Shown: one piece after another, positions 30,437-40,300 of the stretch
How positions within the stretch are numbered: the first letter of the stretch is position 1
Layout: each line of letters opens with the position of its first letter
Origin: Pseudoxanthomonas japonensis
GTDB taxonomy: Bacteria > Pseudomonadota > Gammaproteobacteria > Xanthomonadales > Xanthomonadaceae
DNA length: 64,000 bases
Assembly: GCF_010093445.1 (NCBI RefSeq)
Contig: NZ_PDWW01000016.1
Location: 31,423 to 95,422, forward strand
Direction of reading: 5' to 3'
Made by a program: the position numbers and the translations under genes
Notes under the pieces: model-generated
The model's database searches: none
Seen by the model: the letters and a program-made list of their open reading frames with translations, nothing else
Told to the model about the DNA's origin: nothing

Positions 30437-33235
30437 TCAATCGCTGTCCTCGTCATGGCGTGCGAACACCAGGCCGCGTTCTTCGCGGATCACGCCCTCC
30501 ATCGCCGCCACGGCCGCCTCGTCGGCGCTGGGCGCCGGCGCCAGCGATGGCAGTTCGACCACGCGGGCGCTGCGTGGCTCGGCGCCTTCGGGCGTGAACT
30601 TGGTGATCTGCTTCCACGAGCGGGCCAGCGCATCGGCGAACACCAGCACCAGATCGCCGGGTTTGCCCATGCGCAGCGCGGCGTCGATGGCCTGCTGCTC
30701 GTCGGGGATCTGTTCGATCGCCGTGTCGGCCACGCCCGCCGCCTGCAGTGCGCGCGCGATGATCCGCGGTACTTCGTCGCCGTCGCGGCCACGCAGGCTG
30801 TCGTCGCGCTTGACCACGTAATGGTCGAAGCGGCCGGCCACCGCGCGGGCGATGTCCTGGATATCCTCGTCGCGGCGGTCGCCGGGGGCGGCCACCACCA
30901 CGATCCGGCGCCCGGCGACGTCCAGGCGCTGGGCCAGGTCGGCCATCATCCCCACTGCGTGTGCGTTGTGCGCGTAGTCCATGACGACCTTGAACGGATG
31001 TTCGTCGTACACGTTCATCCGGCCCGGGGCCTGGAAGAACGTGGTGTCGAAGGTGCGCAGGCCCTGGCGGATCGCGTCGAGCTTGATGCCCAGCGAGAAC
31101 GCCATCGCCGCGGCGAACATCGCGTTCTGCACGTTGTGCAGCGCGCGGCCTTCCAGCGTGGCGGGAATCAGGTGCGTCCACATCAGCGGGATGTGGCTGC
31201 CCTTGTCGTACAGCGTGACCATGTGGCCGTTGACGCCGGCCTCCAGCGCGCAGGCACGGCCGCCCGCGCGGATGTGCTCGCGCACCAGCGCGTGCGAGGG
31301 GTTCATGGTGACGTAGCAGATCGTCTTGGCGTCGGTGTAGCCCGACATCTTCAGCACGTTGACGTCGTCGGCGTTGAGCACCGCGCAGTCCTTCGCCACT
31401 TCCACCACGATGCGCTTGATCTCCGCCAGCTGTTCCAGCGTGTCGATGCCCTTGAGACCCAGGTGGTCGGCGGCGATGTTGAGCACCGCGCCCACGTCCA
31501 CCTCCGGCACGCCCATGCCGGCGCGCAGCAGGCCACCGCGTGCGGTCTCCAGCACCGCCAGGTCGATGTGCGGATCGGACAGCACCATCCGTGCCGACAC
31601 CGGGCCGGTCATGTCGCCTTCCACCGTGCGCTGGCCGTCGATGTATACGCCGTCGGTGGTGGTCAGGCCCGGCGTGTAGCCGGCCATCTTGGTGATGTGC
31701 GCGAGCATGCGCGCGGTGGTGGTCTTGCCGTTGGTGCCGGTGACGGCCGCGATCGGTACCCGCGACGGCGTACCCGGCGGGAACAGCATGTCGATCACCG
31801 GGCCGGCGGCGTCGCGCGGCGTGCCTTCGCTCGGCGCGACGTGCATGCGGAAGCCGGGTGCGGCATTCACTTCGCAGATCGCGCCGCCGATGTTCTTGTA
31901 GCTCTCGGCGATGTTGGGGCTGATGAAGTCCACGCCGCCGACATCGAGGCCGATCGCCCGCACCGCGCGCACCGCCATGTCGCGGTTGTCGGGATGGATG
32001 ATGTCGGTGACATCGGTCGCGGTGCCGCCGGTGGAGAGGTTGGCGGTGGAACGCAGGAACACCACTTCGCCCTCCTCCGGTACCGAGTCGGCGGTGTAGC
32101 CGACGCGCTCCATCATCAGGTTCGCCTCGCGGTCGAGTTCGAGCCGCGTCAGCACCTTCTCGTGACCGACGCCGCGGCGCGGGTCCTGGTTCACGATCTC
32201 GACGAGGTCGGTGATGGTCCTGCGGCCGTCGCCGACCACGTGGCCGGGCGTGCGTCGCGTCGCCGCGATCAGTTCGCCATTGACCACCAGCAGGCGGTGG
32301 TCGGCGCCTTCCTGGAAGGTCTCCACGATCACCGAGCGCGAATGCTCGCGCGCGGCATCGAACGCGGCGCGGATCTCGTCATCGCCGCTGATGTTGATGG
32401 TGATGCCGCGGCCGTGGTTGCCGTTGTACGGCTTGAGCACCACCGGGCCGCCGAGCCGCTGCGCGGCCTTGACCGCTTCGGACTGGCTGGTGACCAGGTG
32501 CTGGCGCGGCACCGGCAGGCCGAGCGAGCCGAGGATCTTGTTGGTCTCCTCCTTGTCGCTGGCCAGTTCCACCGAGATGTACGGCGTCTTGCCGGTGATC
32601 GTGGCCTGGATGCGCTGCTGGTACTTGCCGTGGCCGAACTGGATCAGCGACTGGTTGTTGAGCCGCAGCCACGGAATGCCCCGCTCCACGCCGGCGCGCA
32701 CCAGCGACGCGGTCGACGGGCCGAGCGCGCGCTTCTGCGCATAGCGGATGAAGTCGTCGCGCGCTTCTTCCCAGTGCCAGTCCGCCGGCACGCTGCCCGA
32801 AGGGCGGGTCTCTTCGGGCATCAACGAACACAGCAGCTTCAGCGCCAGCTCGCCCGCGGCGATGCCTTCCTCGCGCTGGGCGTATTCGTACACCACGGTG
32901 TAGACGCCCGGGCGGCCGTCGACGCTGCGGGTCTTGCCGAAGGTGACGTCCTCGCCGGCGATGTTCTGCAGTTCGATCGCCACGTGTTCGAGCACGTGGC
33001 CCAGCCAGGTGCCTTCGCCCTCGCGCATGCGGCGCAGGAAGCCGCCGGGCTCGCGGTAAGAGCAGCCGTGCTCGGCCAGGCTCGGCACCGCGGCCACCAG
33101 GCCGTCGATGAAGCCGGGGCCCAGGCGCGCGGTGGGCCACTGTTCCAGTTCGCCCAGGTCCAGCAGCAGCCGGATCACCGGGAAGTGCGCATGCTGCGAG
33201 GGGCCAACGTAGACGGAGCGTTCGAGGATGCGCAT
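30437..33235 (-). CDS. cphA: cyanophycin synthetase
   Basis: A 932-residue enzyme that polymerises aspartate and arginine into cyanophycin without ribosomes. The N-terminal domain is about 1-160. The ATP-grasp domain (about 210-480) has GGPVVLKPYNGNHGRGIT and EVNAAPGFRMH. The Mur ligase domain (about 490-900) has P-loop GTNGKTTTARML, LETARGGLLRAGMG and MDYAHNAHAVGMM. The ATP-grasp part adds aspartate to the backbone and the Mur part adds arginine to the side chain. Length and order are typical of CphA. The cyanophycinase gene lies 21 bases upstream. Confidence 0.96.
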   Translation of the reverse strand: MRILERSVYVGPSQHAHFPVIRLLLDLGELEQWPTARLGPGFIDGLVAAVPSLAEHGCSYREPGGFLRRMREGEGTWLGHVLEHVAIELQNIAGEDVTFGKTRSVDGRPGVYTVVYEYAQREEGIAAGELALKLLCSLMPEETRPSGSVPADWHWEEARDDFIRYAQKRALGPSTASLVRAGVERGIPWLRLNNQSLIQFGHGKYQQRIQATITGKTPYISVELASDKEETNKILGSLGLPVPRQHLVTSQSEAVKAAQRLGGPVVLKPYNGNHGRGITINISGDDEIRAAFDAAREHSRSVIVETFQEGADHRLLVVNGELIAATRRTPGHVVGDGRRTITDLVEIVNQDPRRGVGHEKVLTRLELDREANLMMERVGYTADSVPEEGEVVFLRSTANLSTGGTATDVTDIIHPDNRDMAVRAVRAIGLDVGGVDFISPNIAESYKNIGGAICEVNAAPGFRMHVAPSEGTPRDAAGPVIDMLFPPGTPSRVPIAAVTGTNGKTTTARMLAHITKMAGYTPGLTTTDGVYIDGQRTVEGDMTGPVSARMVLSDPHIDLAVLETARGGLLRAGMGVPEVDVGAVLNIAADHLGLKGIDTLEQLAEIKRIVVEVAKDCAVLNADDVNVLKMSGYTDAKTICYVTMNPSHALVREHIRAGGRACALEAGVNGHMVTLYDKGSHIPLMWTHLIPATLEGRALHNVQNAMFAAAMAFSLGIKLDAIRQGLRTFDTTFFQAPGRMNVYDEHPFKVVMDYAHNAHAVGMMADLAQRLDVAGRRIVVVAAPGDRRDEDIQDIARAVAGRFDHYVVKRDDSLRGRDGDEVPRIIARALQAAGVADTAIEQIPDEQQAIDAALRMGKPGDLVLVFADALARSWKQITKFTPEGAEPRSARVVELPSLAPAPSADEAAVAAMEGVIREERGLVFARHDEDSD

Positions 33236-33256
33236 GCAGGAGGTTCCCTTGTCGTA

Positions 33257-34096
33257 TCAGGTCTTGCGGGTCGCCAGTCGGCCGGCCGAGGCCCGACGCG
33301 TATGCAGGTTGAAGGTGGCGCCGGCGATCAGGATATGGACGCCCAGCCCCAGCAGGCAGACGGGGTCGTCCTCGCCGGCCTGGGCCATCGAGGAGAACTG
33401 CAGGTCGTGGGCATCGACCACGGTGACCGCGCCGCTGCCTTCGACCTCGAGCGTATCGTCGGGCGAGATGAAGGCGGCGGTGTCCTCGTCCAGGCCGATG
33501 CCGATCGCGAACGGGTTGTAGCCCAGCGCCGCGGTCAGGCGGCCGAGGCGGTCGCGCTGGCGGAAATGCTGGTCGATCACGAAGCGGTTGGTCAGGCCCA
33601 GCCCGGGCGCCAGGCGCACGCTGCTGGCGCGCGGCGACGAGCCCTCGGCACCGAAGGCGATCATGTGCTCGCTCAGGAATCCGGCACCGGCGCTGGTACC
33701 GGCCACCGTCACCCCCTGGGCATTGCGCAGGCGGATGCAGCGCGCCACCTGGGTGCCGCCGAGGATGGTGGACAGGCGCAACTGGTTGCCGCCGGTGAAG
33801 AAGATGCCGCTGGCTTCCGCCAGCCGCGCCAGCCGGCCTTCCTCCTGGCAATCGCGGCGGGTGTCGAAGTCCAGCACGTCGACCCGAGTCGCCCCCATGC
33901 CACGGAACAGGTCTTCGTAGCGGGTGCCGGATTCCTTCAACCGGCTCGCGGTCGGGATGACGACGATGTCGGCATCGGCGCCGCCACTGAGTTCGACGAA
34001 CCGCGCCAGGATGCGCGGGTTGGTTTCCTTCTCTTCTGCGCCGCCGATCGGGATGATCCAGCCGCGGTGTTCCCCGTTGACGGGCTTGCTTGGCAT
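33257..34096 (-). CDS. cphB: cyanophycinase
   Basis: A 279-residue serine exopeptidase of family S51 that cuts cyanophycin to beta-Asp-Arg dipeptides. The catalytic serine lies in AGTSAGAGFLSEHM, preceded by the GIFFTGGNQLRLSTIL motif, with FVIDQHFRQRDRLGRL carrying the histidine region. The start MPSKPVNG is taken because the upstream extension is arginine-rich. The neighbouring cphA and isoaspartyl dipeptidase genes make up a full synthesis-degradation module. Confidence 0.95.
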   Translation of the reverse strand: MPSKPVNGEHRGWIIPIGGAEEKETNPRILARFVELSGGADADIVVIPTASRLKESGTRYEDLFRGMGATRVDVLDFDTRRDCQEEGRLARLAEASGIFFTGGNQLRLSTILGGTQVARCIRLRNAQGVTVAGTSAGAGFLSEHMIAFGAEGSSPRASSVRLAPGLGLTNRFVIDQHFRQRDRLGRLTAALGYNPFAIGIGLDEDTAAFISPDDTLEVEGSGAVTVVDAHDLQFSSMAQAGEDDPVCLLGLGVHILIAGATFNLHTRRASAGRLATRKT

Positions 34097-34112
34097 CGAG
34101 TGCTCCGGTGTT

Positions 34113-35288
34113 TCAGGTGTCTTGCGATTCGAACGTACCACGCCGCAGCACCGCGCCATCGCGCAGGTGCAACTGGCCGCCGGCGAACACGTCGGTCACC
34201 GCGCCGGTGGCGTCCAGCGCCACCAGGTCGGCGTCGGCGCCCACCGCGATGCTGCCCTTGCCCGGCAGGCGCAGCAGTCCGGCGACGTTGGAGGTGAAGG
34301 CCGGCAGCGCGTCCTGCAGGGCGATGCCGCGGGCCAGCAGCTCGCGCAGCGTGTCGACCAGCGCGCCGGAGTGGCCGACGTCCATGCTGCACACGCGGCC
34401 CTGCGCATCGAAGCAGGGCAGGCAACCACCGGCGTCGGAGCTGATGGTGACGCGGTCGCGCGGGGCACCGCTGTCGAGGTAGCGGACGAGCGCATCGGCC
34501 GCGCTCCACGCGTCCTCGCCCTCGTCCACCGGGAAGGCGGTGATGTCGATGCTGCAGCCGCGCCGCGCCAGTTCGATGGCTTCGTCGAAGAGCGCCTTGC
34601 GCCGGTTGACGTGGGTCGGATTGAACACCCGCGGCGGCAGCTCGCTTTGATCGAGCGCGCGCCGTACCAGGTCCAAGCCGCGCGGGCCGTCGCCCAGGTG
34701 CAGATGGAGGAGGCCGGCCTTGCCGGTCATCAGTCCGGCCACGTGCGCGTCGGACGCGATCCGCAGCAACTCGTCCAGGGTCGGCTGGCTGGAACGGTGG
34801 TCGCTGATCGCCAGCTCGCCCACGCCGATCAGGCAGTCGATGAAGGCCAGGTCCGCGCGCACGCTGCCGGTCACGGTGGCTGGCGGCAGGTGGTAGCCGC
34901 CGGCATATCCCCACGCCGACAGGCCCTCCTCGCGCAACGCGTTGACGTGGGCCACCAGTTCGCGCGTGCTGCGGGCGACATCGTCGGTGCCCAGCAGGCC
35001 GACCACCGTGGTCACGCCGCTGCGGGTATAGCGCGACAGCGTCGGCGCCGGCACGCGACTGGCGAAGCCGGCCTCGCCACCGCCGCCGGTGACGTGCACG
35101 TGGCCATCGATCAGGCCAGGCACCAGCCGGCGGCCAGCCAGGTCCATCACCTGCGCGCCGAAGGCGGCCGGAAGATCGGGCGCATCGGTGCCGATCCACA
35201 GCACCTTGCCGCCGCCGAGCAGCAGGTCGTGGCGACCCAGCGGTTCGGGCGCGTACACATCCGCGTTGCGGATCAGGGTGGTCGTCAT
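34113..35288 (-). CDS. iadA: isoaspartyl dipeptidase
   Basis: A 391-residue amidohydrolase that splits beta-Asp-Xaa dipeptides; in this setting it would release aspartate and arginine from cyanophycinase products. Metal-binding motifs are visible: GLIDGHVHVTGGGGE, the KAGLLHLHLGDG segment with the lysine expected to be carbamylated, FNPTHVNR, and the aspartate in TISSDAGGCLP. It is the first gene of the cyanophycin operon, and 16 bases separate it from cphB. Confidence 0.92.
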   Translation of the reverse strand: MTTTLIRNADVYAPEPLGRHDLLLGGGKVLWIGTDAPDLPAAFGAQVMDLAGRRLVPGLIDGHVHVTGGGGEAGFASRVPAPTLSRYTRSGVTTVVGLLGTDDVARSTRELVAHVNALREEGLSAWGYAGGYHLPPATVTGSVRADLAFIDCLIGVGELAISDHRSSQPTLDELLRIASDAHVAGLMTGKAGLLHLHLGDGPRGLDLVRRALDQSELPPRVFNPTHVNRRKALFDEAIELARRGCSIDITAFPVDEGEDAWSAADALVRYLDSGAPRDRVTISSDAGGCLPCFDAQGRVCSMDVGHSGALVDTLRELLARGIALQDALPAFTSNVAGLLRLPGKGSIAVGADADLVALDATGAVTDVFAGGQLHLRDGAVLRRGTFESQDT

Positions 35289-35589
35289 CAGCTGTCGACC
35301 ATTCCGTTGACGTTATCGCTCATCTTCACTCGATCCGCGGCTATCCCGACGCGGTCATCCGCGCGGCGGACCAGTCTAACCGGGCGTGGGCACGTTGGCG
35401 GCGCGGAACGGATCGCCGCACGGCGTCCGGGTCGACGGGATTGGCGGCGGTGTTATGTGAGCTGAGCTGGGCTGGCGTGGCGCAGTGCAGTCGCGTCGAC
35501 CGGCGCTGGATGTCGCAATCCCTCGATGCCGGCATCGGCCACGGGAAGACGCGCGGGTCGATCTTCGCCTGCCGCGCGTCCCCATCGCA
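35289..35589. other. 301-base gap between telA and iadA
   Basis: The stretch should contain the iadA promoter and the end of the telA transcript. I found no convincing coding frame, terminator or sigma-70 hexamer pair. Only a weak GATAAC is visible about 30 bases before iadA on the minus strand. Confidence 0.4.
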
Positions 35590-36693
35590 TTACGGCGTGG
35601 CGTTGCCTGCCGTCGGCAGTGCCAGCCGCTTCTCCAGGTCTTCGCGCATGTCCACCAGCTCGGTGGACAGCTGCTTGCGCCTGGCCATGCCTTCGCGGTG
35701 GATCTCGCGGACTTCCTCGACGGTGCGGATCAGCGTCTCGTTGACCGTACGCAGCGTCTCGACGTCGATCACCGAGCGCTGGTTGGCGCGCGCGGTGCTG
35801 ACGGCGGTGGAATGGACCAGCTCGGCATTCTTGCGCATCAGCTCGTTGCTGGCATCGTCGATCGCATTGGCCAGTTCGACCGCATTGCGCTGGTCGGCCA
35901 GCGACAGCTGGATGGCGAACTGGTTGCGCCACATCGGGATGGTGACGTCGCGCACCGCGCTGAACTTCTCGATCAGCTGGATCGCGTTGGCCTGGATCAG
36001 GCGGATCATCGGCAGCGTCTGGTCGGCCGCGTGCTGCAGCACCTGCAGGTCGGACACGCGCTTGTCGATCAGGCGCAGCGCGGTGTCGAGCGCGGCGCGG
36101 CGCGTGCGTGATTCGGGATCCTCCTGGCCGGACAGCGAGGCCAGTTCCGCTTCCAGCTCGGCGATGCGGACGCGGCCGGCGGCCACGTGCACGCCCAGCT
36201 CCCGGCGCTCGTCCAGCACGATGTCGTGCATCTGGTCGTACTCGCGCACGCGCTGCTGCTGGATCTGCTGGGTCTTGCCGACATCGCCCATCAGCTGGTC
36301 GATCTGCCGGTTGGTCGAGCTGTAGCGCTGGACCAGGTCGTCCTTGGTGGCGCGCATCTTGTCGATCAGCGGGCCGAGGATGGGCAGCTTGGAGCGGCCG
36401 TGGAAGGAGTCCAGGTTCAGCGAGCGCGCGATGCGCACGACGTCGCCCAGCTTGTCGCCGCTGCTGTCGAGGTCGGCGTTGCGGACCTTGTCCAGCAGCT
36501 GCGTGCTGAAGGCGCTGGTCTTCGTCGTGGCTTCGCGGCCGTAGGTGTGCAGATTGCCGGGTGCGATGTCCTGCAGCGCCTTCGCCGCTTCCTGGATGCG
36601 CGGGATGTCGGCGCTTTCCAGGCCCAGGTCGGTCAGCAACTGTGGCGACAGCACCGCGGGGACCAGTGTCTGTTCGGGATTCGTCGTCGTCAT
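35590..36693 (-). CDS. telA: TelA family protein (toxic anion resistance/KlaA-like)
   Basis: A 367-residue largely helical protein of the TelA/KlaA family. Family marks are the DSFHGRSKLPILGPLIDKMR stretch, the QQQRVREYDQMHDIVLDERRELGVHVAAG coil and IPMWRNQFAIQLSLADQRNAVELANAIDDASNELM. The family was named for tellurite resistance on plasmids but is often chromosomal next to membrane-stress genes, as here. It is the last gene of the YjfI-to-TelA operon, and its ATG overlaps the previous stop by four bases. Confidence 0.9.
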   Translation of the reverse strand: MTTTNPEQTLVPAVLSPQLLTDLGLESADIPRIQEAAKALQDIAPGNLHTYGREATTKTSAFSTQLLDKVRNADLDSSGDKLGDVVRIARSLNLDSFHGRSKLPILGPLIDKMRATKDDLVQRYSSTNRQIDQLMGDVGKTQQIQQQRVREYDQMHDIVLDERRELGVHVAAGRVRIAELEAELASLSGQEDPESRTRRAALDTALRLIDKRVSDLQVLQHAADQTLPMIRLIQANAIQLIEKFSAVRDVTIPMWRNQFAIQLSLADQRNAVELANAIDDASNELMRKNAELVHSTAVSTARANQRSVIDVETLRTVNETLIRTVEEVREIHREGMARRKQLSTELVDMREDLEKRLALPTAGNATP

Positions 36694-37394
36694 GGGGCCT
36701 CCTGGGGTTGGGTTCGCTGCGCGGCCGTTGCCTGTGCGGCGGACGGTACGGGCAGGTGTTCGATGTGGGCTTCCAGCTCATCTATCGTCCGCATGGCGGA
36801 GGATAGCTGCATTCCATGACCTGCACCGGCGGCGACGCCCTGCTGCTGGTCCAGCAGCACGCAAAGGCGTGGCAGCTGCTGCGCGTGGCGTTCAGCGATG
36901 GCGAGCGCGTTGGCCGCGACGAGATCAAGCTGGCTGGCGGTGATCTCGTAGGCGCTGCGCAGCGTGACGAGATGCGCGAGCCGCGAGGTGCCGGCAGGCG
37001 TGCCGCCTTCTGCGGCAGCCTGTCGGCGCGCGAGGCTATCGATCTCCTGCTGTAGCTGCACACAGGCGTCGCGTAGCCGCTGCGCATGCCCGGAGAGTGT
37101 CGCATGCTGCCGATGCAGTCGCTCTGCCTCGAAGCCGGCCTGTCGCAACAGAATGCCGCTGCGTTCGCGTAGCGAGCGCGCTTCCGCGGCGAGGCGGATG
37201 TCGCGGCCGATCAGGCGACCCCAGAAGCCGACGCTGCGACGCAGTGCGCGTGGGTCTGCCGAGAGCAGCACGGTGCGCAGGTCGCGCAGCGTCGTCTGCA
37301 AGTCGCCCGCACTGGCCTGCGCCAATGCACGGATGGCCGCGGCGTGGTCGGACAGGCCGGGCGCGTCGGCGTCGGCGGCGACAGACCGTTTCAC
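36690..37394 (-). CDS. helical protein of unknown function, partner of TelA and the AAA ATPase
   Basis: A 234-residue protein that I do not recognise. It is nearly all helix: Ala/Leu/Arg/Gln-rich heptads run from about residue 15 to 210 (LRDLRTVLLSADPRALRRSVGFWGRLIG, LRDACVQLQQEIDSLARRQAAA), and there is no membrane segment or signal peptide. The short RSVGFWGRLIGRDI motif may be a docking element. The GTG start overlaps the stop of the large ATPase gene (GTGA), and its stop overlaps the telA ATG (ATGA), so the three products are probably made in fixed ratio and may form one complex. Confidence 0.7.
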   Translation of the reverse strand: MKRSVAADADAPGLSDHAAAIRALAQASAGDLQTTLRDLRTVLLSADPRALRRSVGFWGRLIGRDIRLAAEARSLRERSGILLRQAGFEAERLHRQHATLSGHAQRLRDACVQLQQEIDSLARRQAAAEGGTPAGTSRLAHLVTLRSAYEITASQLDLVAANALAIAERHAQQLPRLCVLLDQQQGVAAGAGHGMQLSSAMRTIDELEAHIEHLPVPSAAQATAAQRTQPQEAP

Positions 37395-40300
37395 CGCGGG
37401 TGGTCTTCCGTGCCGTCGTCCGGCACCGCGGGCGACACGTCCAGCGTCGGCGTCGGGCGCTCTTCCTTGAACGCGAGGCTTGCGATCACCTGGTCGAACT
37501 CGGCTTCGCGCGGCGAACGCGGCTTGGCCTTGCGCGTGCCCGCAGGCGCAGGCGCCGTCGCGGTGCTGCGCATCGCCTGCGCCAGCGCGACGAGCGCCGC
37601 GTTGAGCTGGTCCTGGCGTGCCATCGTCTGCTGCAGGGCATCCAGCACCGGCGCGGTATCGATCGCCGGTGCAGGCGCAGGTGCGGCGACCGGTTCCGGC
37701 GTGCGCAGCGACTGCAGTGCGGACAGCAGTGCTTCCCACGGTGCGGGCGGCGCTGCTTCGACCGGCGCTGGTTCGCCCAGGCGCTGCAGGCCGACGGCGA
37801 TGTCGGCCAGCTGCGCGACGACGCGGCCGCCGACATCGGCGTCCTCCGCACCCATCGCCTTGTTGCGCAGGAAGTCGGCCTTGATCTGCTGCCAGCGCGC
37901 CTGTTCGTCGCCTGTCAGCGTGCCGCGCAGTTCGCCGAGTTTCAGCAGGTTCTCTTCCGCACCGGTGGTCAACAGCTGCGCCTCGCCCAGGTAGTGGTCG
38001 GAGATCAGCTGCTGCAGCTCGGCGGCGTTCATCACCGGCGAGATCTTCTCCGCCAGCTTGTTCATGTTGCGGTAGCTGCCCTGCAGGCGGAACGGCGGCT
38101 CCACCCGGTACTTGTCGGCCTGCGCGGCGCTGGCGATGTACTGCTGGTTGACGCGATAGACCACGTCGCGCACGGTCAGCAGGCGCTGCAGCACGGCGAC
38201 GATCTCGCCGATCTCCGCGCCGCTGTAGGCATGCGACAGCTGGTTGGTGCTGACGTCCTTGCCGCGGGCCTTGTCGACCAGCAGGTACAGGTCGGCCATG
38301 TCGCGGGTCGCGAGCGGCGCCAGTACCGGGTTGGACGTCAGGCAGTTCTCCACGTAGCTCAGCAGGAACGCGTCCTCCATGCCGCCGAGCACGTCGCCCA
38401 GGTTGTAGATGTCGGCGCGGTTGGCCAGCATGTCCGGGATCTTGAAGATCTCGCCGGACTCCGTGTACGGGTTGCCCGCCATCACCACCGCGAACTTGCG
38501 CCCGCGCATGTCGTAGGTCTTGGTCTTGCCGCGCCAGACGCCTTCGATGCGGCGCGTGCCGTCGCACAGCGAGATGAACTTCTGCAGGAATTCGGGATGC
38601 GTGTGCTGGATGTCGTCCAGGTACAGCATCACGTTGTTGCCCATCTCCAGCGCCAGGTTGAGCTTCTCCAGCTCCTGCCGCGAGGTCGCGTCCGGCGCCT
38701 GTGCGGGATCCAGCGAGCGCACCTCATGGCCGAGCGCGGGGCCGTTGATCTTCATGAAGACCAGGCCGAGCCGATGCCCCACGTATTCCATCAGCGTGGT
38801 TTTGCCGTAGCCCGGCGGCGAAATCATCATCAGCAGACCCATCAGGTCGCTGCGCTTGTTCTCGCCGACGGTGCCCATCTGCTTGGCGAGGTTGTCGCCG
38901 ATGACGGGCAGGTAGACGTCGTTGATGAGCTTGTTGCGCACGAACGAGCTCAGCGGGCGCGCCTTGAACTCCGACAGGCGCATCGCCGCGCGCTCCCGCT
39001 GCGCGACCTCGCCGCGCAGCGTCTGGTAACGCTGCCAGGCCGGCACGAAGTGCTCGCGATGCGCGACGAAGCGCGCCGGCAGATCGTCGACGGCCAACGG
39101 GAGCCTTCCCTCGCGGATGCGTGCGTGTTCGCCGAGCAGTCCTTCGACCGTCGTCATCAGGGTCACGTGTTCGACCACGTGCGTCAGCTGCGCACCGTGG
39201 CGGAACAGCGCGATCGCTTCCGGCACGTACGCGGCCAGATGGGCCTGGTCGGGCAGTGCGGTCAGCGCGTCCAGCGCCTGCCGCAGCAACGACCATGCCG
39301 CGGCCGGACGTGCGTCCAAGCGCTGCAATGCGCTGGCCAGCACACTGCCACCGGCCTCGTCGGCCAGGCGTGCGCGGAACGCAACCACCAGCGATTCGGC
39401 GTAATGGGTGAAACGGAACGTGGGCGTCGCCGCGGTGACGGTATCCGTCAGGAAGGCGGCCGCGGCCGATGCGTCCGTGGCGGGGAAAGGCAGTGCATCG
39501 CGCTGCACCCATTCGACCATGGCGGTCGCCAGCTCGTCGCGCAGCGTCGGCACGGCGCGGCCCGCCGGCGACATCGCATCGATCGCGCGTGCCGCCCGGA
39601 TGCGGTCGGTCGTGTCCTGCGGCGTCGCATCGCTGCGGCACCACCAGGCGACCGCCAGCGCGCGCGCCGCGGGGGCGTACTGCAGCGTGCCCGCAGCTAG
39701 GCGTAGCGGCAGGTAGGCGCGCAGGATCGCGGCGGCGTCGTGGTCGTGGATGCCCTTCTCGTATCCCTCGCGATAACGCGGCGCGGCGTAGTCGCGCACG
39801 ATGCGGTCCAGGGCTTCCGGATCGGCGAGCGCGTGGTGGAGTTGACCCGCGCCCAGGCCGCCTTCGCCCGCCAGCGCATCCTGCAGCAGCCGGCAGGCAA
39901 GGTACTCGCCGCGGTACAGCGTGGGCGATTCGGACTCGAGGGTGACGTCCCAGTAGGCGCGCAGCGCGTCCAGCGCCGGTTCCTGCAGGGGCTCCAGATA
40001 ATCGGTGCCGGTCAGGTGCACGGCCAGCGTGTCGCCGCGCGGGATCAGCGTCAGGTCCAGCGGCTGCGTGTTGACGCTGAAACGGTGGCGCGGGCCGAGG
40101 CGGATGACGTTGCCCGCGTCTTCGAACAGGTCGCTGCGGTCGCGCAGTCCGCGCACGGCCTGGTCGCGGGCGCCCTTGATGCGTGCCTCGATATCGTCGG
40201 CCTTCACCGAGTCCTTCAGCTCGCGCAGGCGGCCGGCCAGTTCGCGCAGCTTGAGGATCAATGCATCGCCGGCAAAGAACGCGTTGAGTTCGTCCGGCGT

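Noticed and set aside
29705..34297. A 1530-codon open frame on the plus strand opposite the cyanophycin genes
   Set aside because: Same GC-skew artefact; cphA and cphB on the minus strand account for the conservation pattern.
35341..35535. Short minus-strand frame in the telA-iadA gap
   Set aside because: No ribosome-binding site, biased arginine/threonine composition and no resemblance to a protein family.
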